Assembly (NCBI RefSeq): GCF_007097205.2
Contig: NZ_VJYK02000001.1
Coordinates: forward strand, 1-62,299
DNA: 62,299 bases
Reading direction: 5' to 3'
From: Streptomyces alkaliterrae
GTDB lineage: Bacteria > Actinomycetota > Actinomycetes > Streptomycetales > Streptomycetaceae
In this document: piece by piece, positions 31,200-39,204 of the stretch
Numbering within the stretch: the stretch's first letter is position 1
Layout: every line of letters starts with the position of its first letter
Made by a program: the position numbers and the translations under genes
Notes under the pieces: generated by a model
Seen by the model: the letters and a program-made list of their open reading frames with translations, nothing else
What the model was told of the DNA's origin: nothing
The model's database searches: none

Positions 31200-33296
31200 T
31201 CAGCGCGGCGCGACTCGAAGAGCCCACGCGACTTCCCGCCCAATCGCGCGGGGGTCAGCCGTGCTCGTGACGTTCACGGTGACGTTCCCCCCGGGTCCCG
31301 CCGCATGGTTCGGGATCACGGTGGATTCACGGGGCAGGGACACCCATTCCGGACCACGTTCACCTACGCGCGTCCAGCCGCCCGTAGGGCCACCCATGGC
31401 GCGAATTCGGGGAATCGGATTCTTCGGCAGGTTGATGCCGACAGGGCCGATACCGATTCGATCCGGAATCGCGCGGTTCAACAGGTCGATCACGCCATTA
31501 ACGGAGTACTTGACTCCGCGCCCAACAGCCTTGCCGATATCCCTTCCGAAACTCGCCACCTTGGAGAGCCCTTCTCCCAAAGTGGAAATGATGCGCCTTC
31601 CGATATCCTTGCCCGCTCCGCCGATCTTCCCGAGATGCGCGAGCATTCGCCCGGGTAGGCCACGGATGAAACCGACAACGGCGTCAATGCCTTCCCGCGC
31701 CTTGTCTTTCACCCATCGGAATGCGGCTGCCGTCTTCTCCTTGATCGTGTCCCAATGCTTGATGAGCAGACCGGGGCCGGTGAAGTTCAGGAACAGGTCC
31801 TTGAGCCAGCGGAATACCGCCTTGATCTTCTCCCAAACCCATTCCCACGCTGCGGCAGTCCATTTCTTGATGGTGTCCCAGTTGGCCAGAATGAGCGCAG
31901 CGAGAGCGACTACGGCGGCAATGATCCACGCGACCGGGCCCATGGCGGCAATCCACGCTGCCGCCATCTGCGCACCGGTAGCCAGTGCGGCAAGGCCGGA
32001 TGCGACAAGCGGCGGGATGAGCGTGATCAGGAGAAGTGCGGCAATACCCGCGATCAGCGGGCTCAAGGGGCGCCAGTTCTGCATAATCCAAACTGCCGCG
32101 TCAATGACGCCCTTCGCGGCAGCGACCGCAACGTCAAACGCCGACGCGATGCCCCGAAATGCTGCTTCAATCTGCGGCTTATGGTTCTGCACCCAATCCC
32201 CGAACCGGGCCGCTAGGGTCCCTAGTTTCTCAGCTAGTTTCGTCGCGAAGTCGAGTAGCCCCGCTTCCGCAATGGCGATCATCAGCCCTTCGAAAGCGCT
32301 TTGAAGCCGCTTGACTGCCCCGTTGAAACCTTCCATCTGCGTCTCAGCGACGCGCTTTGCCGTGCCCCCGGAGTTATCTAGTTCATTCGTTAGTTTCCCC
32401 AGAGCCTTAGAGCCCTGGGAAACCAGCGCTTGCATGGCAGGGCCAGCCTCAAGGCCAAAGATCGCCATCATGTCGGCGGTGTCGGCACCGGATTCCTCAA
32501 GCTGCCGCACAATGTCGACCAGGGGCAGCAGCTTGCCGTTAGAGTCGGTCACCGACACACCAAGCTTGTTCAGCGTGTCGGAAACCTCACCAGTCGGTTT
32601 CAGAAGCCGTGCGATAGAACCGCGAAGCGCCGTGCCCGCCTCCGAACCCTGGATGCCCGCGTTACCGAGAAGACCGATAGCGGCAGACGTTTCGGAGAAT
32701 TTGAGACCCGCACTCGATGCAACCGGACCCACATATTTAAAGGACTCGCCCAACATGGCGAGGTCTACATTGGCGCTCGTGAACGTCTTCGCGAGAATGT
32801 CATTTACGCGGCCAATGTCCTTCGCTTTGAAGCCATAGCCGGAAAGAATGTTGGAAGCGGTGTCCGCAGCTTCGGCGAGGTCAAGACTTCCCGCCGCTGC
32901 AAGGTCCAGAACGCCCGGGAGGGCGTCCATGGTTTCCGTGGCATCGAAACCTGCCATGGAAAGGAACCCCATGGCTTGCGCGGCCTCATTCGCGCTGTAC
33001 TGCGTGGTGCTGCCCAGTTTCTTGGCAAGCGCCGACATCTCGTCAAACTGCTTGCCCGTCGCCCCTGAAACCGCCTTGACCTTGTTCATGGACGATTGAA
33101 AGTCGCCGCCCATCTTGAGGGCAGCACCGGCCGTTGCGACGATCCCGCCCCCGGCCAGTGCCATTCCCCGTTTGACAACCGCGCCGACCTTGTCCCCCAC
33201 CGTCCCGAAACGGTTGGTCGCGTTCGCCGCCCGGGTGAGATTTCGCTGTAGGTCTTCTATATCGGCCAGCAGCCGAATGCGAATAGGTCGAGCCAT
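31200..33296 (-). CDS. Tape measure protein (TP901 family)
   Basis: A 698-residue protein. The N-terminal TP901-type domain (MGGDFQSSMNKVKAVSGAT, QYSANEAAQAMGFLSMAGF, SNILSGYGF) is followed by a long helical rod with hydrophobic stretches around 400-480 (LIAGIAALLLITLIPPLVAS), a Trp-rich repeated segment and a Gly-rich C-terminus. It sets tail length and is ejected with the DNA. ATG 33296 follows GGGGGG. The length predicts a medium siphovirus tail of roughly 100 nm. Confidence 0.95.
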   Translation of the reverse strand: MARPIRIRLLADIEDLQRNLTRAANATNRFGTVGDKVGAVVKRGMALAGGGIVATAGAALKMGGDFQSSMNKVKAVSGATGKQFDEMSALAKKLGSTTQYSANEAAQAMGFLSMAGFDATETMDALPGVLDLAAAGSLDLAEAADTASNILSGYGFKAKDIGRVNDILAKTFTSANVDLAMLGESFKYVGPVASSAGLKFSETSAAIGLLGNAGIQGSEAGTALRGSIARLLKPTGEVSDTLNKLGVSVTDSNGKLLPLVDIVRQLEESGADTADMMAIFGLEAGPAMQALVSQGSKALGKLTNELDNSGGTAKRVAETQMEGFNGAVKRLQSAFEGLMIAIAEAGLLDFATKLAEKLGTLAARFGDWVQNHKPQIEAAFRGIASAFDVAVAAAKGVIDAAVWIMQNWRPLSPLIAGIAALLLITLIPPLVASGLAALATGAQMAAAWIAAMGPVAWIIAAVVALAALILANWDTIKKWTAAAWEWVWEKIKAVFRWLKDLFLNFTGPGLLIKHWDTIKEKTAAAFRWVKDKAREGIDAVVGFIRGLPGRMLAHLGKIGGAGKDIGRRIISTLGEGLSKVASFGRDIGKAVGRGVKYSVNGVIDLLNRAIPDRIGIGPVGINLPKNPIPRIRAMGGPTGGWTRVGERGPEWVSLPRESTVIPNHAAGPGGNVTVNVTSTADPRAIGREVAWALRVAPR

Positions 33297-33330
33297 GGCA
33301 CCCCCCAATGCCTAGCAGGGCGCCACGCCC

Positions 33331-33525
33331 TTATGTCATAACTGGCGTCCGTCGCTCACCTGGCGCGGCTCTTCCTCGTTGGGCGGCGCGTCGCTCAGAG
33401 CGCTTCTGTTCCTCAAGGTCACGCGACATGGCGTCGCACAGTGCGGTGAAGTCCCGCAACTTCATTGCCTTGAGATCAGACATGGTGACGCCGCGAAAGT
33501 GCCCGACAAGCCGCGCCATCGTCAC
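33331..33525 (-). CDS. Second tail assembly chaperone ORF
   Basis: A 64-residue helical, Arg/Glu-rich ORF (SDLKAMKLRDFTALCDAM) between the first chaperone and the tape measure, in the -1 frame relative to the upstream gene with a TAGTG overlap. In siphophages this ORF is often made as a -1 frameshift fusion. The -1 frame is open for at least the last twelve codons of the upstream gene, but I see no textbook slippery heptamer. Confidence 0.7.
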   Translation of the reverse strand: MTMARLVGHFRGVTMSDLKAMKLRDFTALCDAMSRDLEEQKRSERRAAQRGRAAPGERRTPVMT

Positions 33526-33779
33526 TACGCGACGGCTGCGGTAGGGTCCGGCTTCTCGTCCTGACTCAGCGAAATGATGAGGTCCCCTGCATCCTCAACG
33601 GAGAAATCGGGGTCGGTACGCCGCTTCACGACCACGGCGATTGCCCGCAGAAACCTGCCCTTCTTCATGTCCGGGCGAGACATGGTGTCCAGCGGCGCGT
33701 CAATGACCTCTTCAATGGTTTCGATCTCGGCGATGGTTAGATCATCAATGTCAACGGAAATCCGCTCACGCTCAGCCAT
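33525..33779 (-). CDS. Tail assembly chaperone
   Basis: An 84-residue protein starting MAERERISVDIDDLTIAEIE, with a helix rich in Glu/Asp and RFLRAIAVVVKRRTDPDFSV. Position two genes before the tape measure and the overlapping -1 ORF fit the G/GT chaperone pair. GGAGAG precedes ATG 33779. Confidence 0.8.
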   Translation of the reverse strand: MAERERISVDIDDLTIAEIETIEEVIDAPLDTMSRPDMKKGRFLRAIAVVVKRRTDPDFSVEDAGDLIISLSQDEKPDPTAAVA

Positions 33780-33783
33780 GTAT

Positions 33784-34185
33784 TTAGCTCTCCAATCGGT
33801 CGCGCATGACTTCCGCCATGCCTTCTGTGTAGGTCTCGTGTGCCTCGTCGTACTTCCGTCCGGCAGCCCAGCGAAGGAAGGGGCGCGGACGAATATTGCG
33901 TCTACGCCAACCCCAGTGCAGGGGCCCGGCATACGGGACCCGCGCGGCAGACCCGGCCTTGACAGACGCATCACTGCGGGACGCGAGAGCACCAATGGAA
34001 CGCCGCAGCTTGCCGCTCTTCGTCGGCACGGCCCGCAGCGACTTTGCTTCGGCGGCAACGAGCTTGGCCACGTCCTTGTTAACGTCCTTGACGCGCCGAT
34101 CAAGCTCGCTGTCCCGCAGCCGCCGCATGGCCTGTTGCAGCTCCCGTAGCCCCTCAACGCGAATCGTGAAGCGGGAACGGCTCAC
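33784..34185 (-). CDS. HK97 gp10-like head-tail joining protein
   Basis: A 133-residue protein with an N-terminal helical part (LQQAMRRLRDSELDRRVKD), then SGKLRRSIGA and YAGPLHWGWRRRNIRPRPF, the hallmark region of the HK97-gp10 tail-completion family. GTG 34185 with GAAGGGTGA. Here it lies after the tail tube gene, towards the tape measure. Confidence 0.85.
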   Translation of the reverse strand: MSRSRFTIRVEGLRELQQAMRRLRDSELDRRVKDVNKDVAKLVAAEAKSLRAVPTKSGKLRRSIGALASRSDASVKAGSAARVPYAGPLHWGWRRRNIRPRPFLRWAAGRKYDEAHETYTEGMAEVMRDRLES

Positions 34186-34189
34186 ACGG

Positions 34190-35188
34190 TCACCCTTCGT
34201 TCGGCGGGACCCATCCCGGGACGGGCTCCGTATAGGTCACCTTGATAGCCGCGCCTCCTGCCCCGGGGTCGAGAATCCGGAACGGGAGATTCATGGTCGT
34301 CACGTCGTCTACAGACGCTTCCGGGCTCTCCCCCGTGAACTGAATGGCAGGGCATTCAACGCTGAGCGACGTGTGCGGCGTCAGCCCCTCAAGGTCGACG
34401 CGGAGACCCAGCACCGCGCCACTCAGGAAGTCCTCATACAGCGGAACGGATGCATCCGTGAACTCCCCCTCCATCGTCCCTTCGTACGTGGGTACAGCCG
34501 CCCGCACGGGCCGCTTCTTCAACGCCGTACCCCGCAAGAAGCGGCGGTCCGTCTTCAAACCCCGATCGCCGGTCAGCTCGAACTTTCCGGCATCCACGCC
34601 GACGGATACGCCGCCCCGGTTGAGGGTGATAGCCGTACGCGACCAGTCGTAGGGGCGCCCACCCTCCGGGTACTGCGGAGCTATCTGCTCCCCGGGCACC
34701 CTGGTGTGCGCTACGTCCTGGAAATCGAACCCAACCGTGACCGTTACGGGGTTCTCTACTTCAGCGGAGAGCGTGAATTCCTTCGCCATGCAGCCCACAT
34801 GCCGGTAGGCGACAGGCGTGCCCTCAGCGGTCGGCCGGACCATCTGCGCAGTGAATGACGGGGAATCCATAGTGGCGGCTGTCTCGAAGACGTGCGTACG
34901 CACTCCGTCAACGGAATCCGAGAACGTGTAACGGTCGAACGCCGCCCGGAGAAGGTCTGCCGCTCCCACGTCAAGTATGTCAACTTCTAGTTCGCCTTCG
35001 CCGCCCATGTTGATGATGTTCCGGCGGTCGGCACGTGCCGTCTGCATGCCTGCCCGGAAACCGACAGACTCGATGAACTCACGTGCGACTTTCCATGAAT
35101 CGGCCTTGCCTTCGTAGCCGGTTATGGCCGTAGCGGCACTTCCGTATTCGGCCTCTTCGCCAATCCCGATAGACGCGTCTAGCGCCAT
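34190..35188 (-). CDS. Major tail tube protein
   Basis: A 332-residue beta-rich protein (ELEVDILDVGAADLLRAAFD, HVGCMAKEFTLSAEVENPVT, VGFDFQDV, TYEGTMEGEFTDA). Size, composition and position between head-tail connectors and chaperones fit the major tail protein. No Ig-like C-terminal domain stands out. Function from synteny and beta pattern. Confidence 0.8.
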   Translation of the reverse strand: MALDASIGIGEEAEYGSAATAITGYEGKADSWKVAREFIESVGFRAGMQTARADRRNIINMGGEGELEVDILDVGAADLLRAAFDRYTFSDSVDGVRTHVFETAATMDSPSFTAQMVRPTAEGTPVAYRHVGCMAKEFTLSAEVENPVTVTVGFDFQDVAHTRVPGEQIAPQYPEGGRPYDWSRTAITLNRGGVSVGVDAGKFELTGDRGLKTDRRFLRGTALKKRPVRAAVPTYEGTMEGEFTDASVPLYEDFLSGAVLGLRVDLEGLTPHTSLSVECPAIQFTGESPEASVDDVTTMNLPFRILDPGAGGAAIKVTYTEPVPGWVPPNEG

Positions 35189-35200
35189 GATGCCCCCTGT

Positions 35201-35632
35201 CTATGTGACGCGCCCGCGCACCCGCACGCGGACACTCAGCGCGCTGTAGGCGCCGTCGGTCGTCTCGGCTGTCTCGACACTCACCGACTCCGGGCGCACG
35301 TCGATAAGCCCCGGAACGGACCGGCGGTCAAGTGCCAGACATGCGACCGTTACGCAGTCTCGGAGACGGTAGGCGGCACGTTCCGCATCCAGCGGCCCGC
35401 CGGGTGAGATCACAACCCCCTGCACGTCCATGGCACCGGTCACCGATAGCGGCTTCGCTGCGCCCGCACGCATACCCACGGGTTCACTCTCGTCGGTGGT
35501 CGTCTCCCCGAACCACATTTGAGAACGCCGATCAGCCGCCCCAGTCTGCGCAAAGGTGCATTGCACCCCGGCAGGAGTGGACCGTTTCAACTCCTCGTAA
35601 AGTGCGAGCTTTACGTCAAACATCAGCGCCAT
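35201..35632 (-). CDS. Head-tail connector / tail terminator candidate
   Basis: A 143-residue protein starting MALMFDVKLALYEELKR, alpha/beta, ending in SALSVRVRVRGRVT. GAGGTGG precedes ATG 35632. Located between the gp6-like connector and the tail tube, where the tail terminator is usual. Assignment is positional. Confidence 0.65.
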   Translation of the reverse strand: MALMFDVKLALYEELKRSTPAGVQCTFAQTGAADRRSQMWFGETTTDESEPVGMRAGAAKPLSVTGAMDVQGVVISPGGPLDAERAAYRLRDCVTVACLALDRRSVPGLIDVRPESVSVETAETTDGAYSALSVRVRVRGRVT

Positions 35633-35641
35633 GCGACCACC

Positions 35642-36007
35642 TCACAGGACAATGAATGGAAGTCGCACGCGATACCGGTTCAGATGCGCGTTAACCTCGG
35701 GAAGCGAGGTAGGGCGCCACGGTCCGCCCGCTTGCGCAAGCTGGATCGTTCCGAATTCGCTTTGCATCTGTAGCGCCCGATCCGGCACGCGAGAGACGAG
35801 ATCGAGACAGAACTGTCGGGCGAGTGTACGAACGCACCATCGGATCGTTTCCGGCGGCACGTCACCCCCCTCCCACTTGCGACCGCAGTAGCTCTCGACA
35901 GTTTCAATCGCATATGCGAGTGCGGCTGTCAGCGTCTCGTCTGAAAAGAGCGACGCGTCATCCATACCGTCCAACGCACGAACCTCTTCCACGGTCGCGT
36001 AGGACAT
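35642..36007 (-). CDS. Head-tail connector (gp6/gp15-like)
   Basis: A 121-residue protein beginning MSYATVEEVRALDGMDD, with AIETVESYCGRKWEG and a helical middle (IRWCVRTLARQFCLDLV). This pattern is typical of the HK97 gp6-like adaptor that sits under the portal. ATG 36007 follows GAGGGGG; palindrome copy 10 is 18 nt upstream. Confidence 0.8.
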   Translation of the reverse strand: MSYATVEEVRALDGMDDASLFSDETLTAALAYAIETVESYCGRKWEGGDVPPETIRWCVRTLARQFCLDLVSRVPDRALQMQSEFGTIQLAQAGGPWRPTSLPEVNAHLNRYRVRLPFIVL

Positions 36008-36025
36008 GCGCACCCCCTCACTGGA

Positions 36026-36055
36026 GGGGCACCGACTCACGTGAGTCGGTGCCCC
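36026..36055. repeat. Dispersed palindrome copy 10
   Basis: Perfect 30-bp palindrome with GGGG/CCCC ends, 13 nt after the major capsid stop and 18 nt upstream of the connector start. Confidence 0.95.
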
Positions 36056-36068
36056 GTTAGCTGTCGCC

Positions 36069-37238
36069 TTACGGGGTTACGGTCAAAACCTTCGCCGCCC
36101 GCTCGTCGACAAGCAGACCGTCAGCACGCTGAATGAAGCGGTAAACGATCTGATCCGACGTGAAGCGGGCATCCACGCTGCGCTCAACGCGGAGCGGGCC
36201 AGCAAGGCGAACCTTGTACTTGGAAAGGTCGCCGAACAGAACCTTGTCGTCCGGCACTGCAACGTCAGTTGCCACCGGCTTGCCGTTGAAGGTGTCCGGG
36301 GCACCGGCCGTTAGTGCGCTCTGCCACAGGTATTGACCGTTGCCATCCTTCAGCTTGCGCATGGCCGCTGCGGTCCTATCGGAAACGATGAAAACCGCGT
36401 TGCCCCGATAGGACGAAGGGAGTTCATAGAACAGGTCAATGAGTGCGTCGGAAACGGTGTTGTCCTTCGCTCCCTCAGTCCACGTGGCGTCAGCATCCGG
36501 GGCGGAAGTCAGAATGCCGGTTGGCTGGCCGTTTCCAGTGCCAATGAGGAAGTGCTCACCCATGCCGTGTCCCAGTGCCGGGCCAGCGTCACCCACGAGG
36601 AAGCCGACAAGGTCCAGCGCCTGATCCTGTACGAACTCAGTGCTGACCACGGATGCATAGGCGTACTTGAACGCACCTACCGACCGCTGAACGGTCGCCG
36701 GGGTGCTTTCCGGAATGTTGGCGTTCTCCGCCACGATGCCCGCAGACGCGCGCCCCGTAACGACCGTGAAGTCAATGGACTCACCGCCGGACGTGGTGAG
36801 AATGGACGCGCCACTACGCATCACTGTCGAACGCTCGACAGCCTCAGCGAGAAGCTGACCGAACAGGGTACGCGGGATGACGTTGGAGCCCGTAGCGGTG
36901 TCCAGTACGCGCGTCTCCGGGGCGAAGGTCAGCCCCTCATTCAGCCCCAGTGAGCGCAGCTTGGAAGCCGCCTCAGCTAGCTTGTCCTGAGTGCGCTTCT
37001 TGCTTCCGGTGCCCCTGAGTCCCGCCATGAGGGCGCTGACAGACTCGGATGCCCGGATTGCCTCAACGCCTCGCTTGACACGGCCGTCGTAGTCCGCAAT
37101 GGCGTCGAGCAGACGAGTCTCCGTCTCTCGCGCCTCGGCGGTCATCTCCTTGCCCGCGAACTCATCGACCAGGGCCCGAAGTTCGGCGTGCGCCTTCTCT
37201 CGCGCCTCATAATTAGCATGAAGAGTCTGTGCGTCCAC
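36069..37238 (-). CDS. Major capsid protein, HK97 fold
   Basis: A 389-residue protein with an N-terminal coiled-coil delta-like scaffold domain (YEAREKAHAELRALVDEF, to about residue 100), then the HK97-type body (NVIPRTLFGQLLAEAVERS, HGMGEHFLIGTGNGQPTGI, FVQDQALDLVGF). The upstream protease would remove the N-terminal domain. GTG 37238 overlaps the protease stop (TAGTG) and follows AAGGGGGG. Confidence 0.96.
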   Translation of the reverse strand: MDAQTLHANYEAREKAHAELRALVDEFAGKEMTAEARETETRLLDAIADYDGRVKRGVEAIRASESVSALMAGLRGTGSKKRTQDKLAEAASKLRSLGLNEGLTFAPETRVLDTATGSNVIPRTLFGQLLAEAVERSTVMRSGASILTTSGGESIDFTVVTGRASAGIVAENANIPESTPATVQRSVGAFKYAYASVVSTEFVQDQALDLVGFLVGDAGPALGHGMGEHFLIGTGNGQPTGILTSAPDADATWTEGAKDNTVSDALIDLFYELPSSYRGNAVFIVSDRTAAAMRKLKDGNGQYLWQSALTAGAPDTFNGKPVATDVAVPDDKVLFGDLSKYKVRLAGPLRVERSVDARFTSDQIVYRFIQRADGLLVDERAAKVLTVTP

Positions 37239-37855
37239 TACTGGACACCCCCCTTGTGTAGCAGCGCGCGGGAAAGAATGCGCGCCGGATGATCGGCCAC
37301 CGACTCACGTGAGTCGGTGGGCACGTCGGGAATGCCGAGAGTCAGCGCGATAGAGCGACTGAGCGCGGCATCGGTGGTCGGATAGGCGGGAGTGAGAACC
37401 GGGCCAAGCTCGATCACGTCCATGTGCGTGATCTCCCGAATGGGAAGCCCGGTTTCGGGGTCTAGTTCGTCATGGACGCGCTGCCCGCCGTCGCGCACTC
37501 GGAATGTGAAGCTGCTGCCGCGCACATCTCCACGCGCGAGCAGTTCGGCTAGATCACGACCTAGAGTCGTGTCGGGTAGATCGATCTCGTACCATCCGCC
37601 GTCGGCATCCTCGCCGGTGCGAAGAGTGCCCGACGATGTGCGGCCAAGGACGTTGTTTACGTCGTGGTTGAACGTCGCAAGTACGTCGTTCACCTTGAGT
37701 GAGTCGGCACCCGCGCCAGGCATAATCCGTTCACGGAAGCCGCCTAGGTTCTGGCTCAGTTCGTTGAACCGGTAGGCGTACCCACGCACTGTCAGTGCGG
37801 CGTCTGCGGATCGGATCTCAGCCGGTAGCGCTAGGCTCCTGTGTTCCGTCGTCAT
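37238..37855 (-). CDS. HK97-type prohead protease
   Basis: A 205-residue serine protease. His in ATFNHD (about residue 63) and Ser in RGSSFTF (about 116) match the catalytic pair of HK97 gp4-like proteases; TVRGYAYRFNELS and GFRERIMPGA are also typical. Palindrome copy 11 lies inside its 3' end and encodes PTDSRESVA near residue 180, beyond the catalytic core. The start overlaps the portal gene end by 38 bp. Confidence 0.94.
   Translation of the reverse strand: MTTEHRSLALPAEIRSADAALTVRGYAYRFNELSQNLGGFRERIMPGAGADSLKVNDVLATFNHDVNNVLGRTSSGTLRTGEDADGGWYEIDLPDTTLGRDLAELLARGDVRGSSFTFRVRDGGQRVHDELDPETGLPIREITHMDVIELGPVLTPAYPTTDAALSRSIALTLGIPDVPTDSRESVADHPARILSRALLHKGGVQ
37297..37320. repeat. Dispersed palindrome copy 11, inside the protease coding region
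   Basis: Perfect 24-bp palindrome within the protease gene, 58 nt upstream of the capsid start. The only copy inside a well supported gene. Confidence 0.95.
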
Positions 37856-39143
37856 CAGTAGAGTCCCCCTTAGGGCCCCCGCGCGTCGGGGGTTGATCTG
37901 TTGATGGGGGCTCGATGGCAGCGAGGTTCAAGGGCACGCGGTGCGCCGCCCCTTGACCATCCGGCAAGGGCTCCAGGTCCTCCCACGCGCGCACTTCGTC
38001 AATGCTGTAAATGCCTTGCTGCAAGCCGATTGAGTACATGCCCATGCGCTCACTCGGGGCCCCACGCTGGATGCCGTCCAGACTGAACTTCACGAACTGC
38101 CGCCGGTCGGCAGTCTCCGCGTACAGAAGACGCGTGAAACCCGCTTCAATCCGCTCAAGCCACGGACGCAAAGAGAACATGGAGAAAGCTTGATTCTGCT
38201 CAGCAAGCCCCGAGCCCCAGCTAGTTGAGTTCGTGGCGTCCGCTATAAGGTGAGGCGGAACACCGAAGATCCTGGCGATTTCCGGGACCTGAAATTGGCG
38301 CGTCTGCAAGAACTGTGCTTCGTCCGGCGAGAGCGCCACTTTGGAGAACTTCGCGCCTTCGGTCAGCAGCGCAACGCGGTGCGCGTTCTCTGCCCCGGAG
38401 TTGGCCAGTCGCCACGCCTCACGCGCACGCGCCAGACCTTCCTCGGACATGGCGCCCGGCACTTCAATGAGCGCGCCCGGCATGGCGCCATTTGCGAAGA
38501 ACTTCGCGCCGTAGGTCTGCGCCGCCATGGCAAGCCCAATCGACTCACGAGCGTGCGCGATTGGCGAGACCCCGGTGAATTCCCCGGGAAGCATCATTCC
38601 GGGAATGTGCAGGATCTCCCGGGTAGTGAACCACCCAAGGGCTACCTCATTACCCGTTTCGTCGTAATCCGCGACATGGAAGACCTTGCGACGCTTCCCC
38701 TCAACGACAACCGTATGGGTTTGAATGCGATTGGGGTCAAGAACCTCAAGCCCGGCAATGCGGGGACCGTCCCATAGGACAGCGAGATAGGCATTGCCGT
38801 CCAAGAGCAGCGAAAGGACAACCTGCGACAGCAAGTCGATGCGCCCAAGTCCACCCGGTTCCGCATTCGGGTAGTCCAGCCACGGCGGAGACTCGATACG
38901 CCTACGAGCGGAGTCCCGACGCGCATAGGTGGCCACCGGCAGCGTGCATATCGTCTCGCTCAACAGACGGACGCACGCGAAGACAGCCGAGACAGTCAAG
39001 GCACTATTCGCGTCAACCCGTTGACCAGCAGCCGAAACGGCACCAGGGAGGGGAAACAGGTCTGACGCAGGGTCCCACCGTGCCCGATGCTGTACCGAAT
39101 CCGCCGATGAGCGCCGAAAGAGCGCACGCCAAAAGCCCATCAT
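37818..39143 (-). CDS. HK97-type portal protein
   Basis: A 441-residue protein starting MMGFWRALFRRSS. Portal hallmarks: VSAVFACVRLLSETI, LLLDGNAYLAVLWD, EILHIPGMM, and FARIFGVPPHLI-like VPEIARIFGVPPHLIAD. It forms the dodecameric DNA channel. GGGGGG precedes the ATG pair at 39143. The C-terminus is Pro/Thr-rich and overlaps the protease start. Confidence 0.95.
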   Translation of the reverse strand: MMGFWRALFRRSSADSVQHRARWDPASDLFPLPGAVSAAGQRVDANSALTVSAVFACVRLLSETICTLPVATYARRDSARRRIESPPWLDYPNAEPGGLGRIDLLSQVVLSLLLDGNAYLAVLWDGPRIAGLEVLDPNRIQTHTVVVEGKRRKVFHVADYDETGNEVALGWFTTREILHIPGMMLPGEFTGVSPIAHARESIGLAMAAQTYGAKFFANGAMPGALIEVPGAMSEEGLARAREAWRLANSGAENAHRVALLTEGAKFSKVALSPDEAQFLQTRQFQVPEIARIFGVPPHLIADATNSTSWGSGLAEQNQAFSMFSLRPWLERIEAGFTRLLYAETADRRQFVKFSLDGIQRGAPSERMGMYSIGLQQGIYSIDEVRAWEDLEPLPDGQGAAHRVPLNLAAIEPPSTDQPPTRGGPKGDSTDDDGTQEPSATG

Positions 39144-39171
39144 GAGCCACCCCCCGCGTGACTCACCGAGT

Positions 39172-39193
39172 CACCGACTCACGTGAGTCGGTG
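39172..39193. repeat. Dispersed palindrome copy 12
   Basis: Perfect 22-bp palindrome, 28 nt upstream of the portal start and 11 nt after the terminase stop. Extra GACTCAC and CGAGTCAC words lie just beside it. Confidence 0.95.
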
Positions 39194-39204
39194 CCTGAGT
39201 CCCA

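Noticed and set aside
30403-32304. A 633-codon plus-strand frame across tail genes
   Set aside because: It is antisense to the tape measure and distal tail genes, which have clear family signatures.
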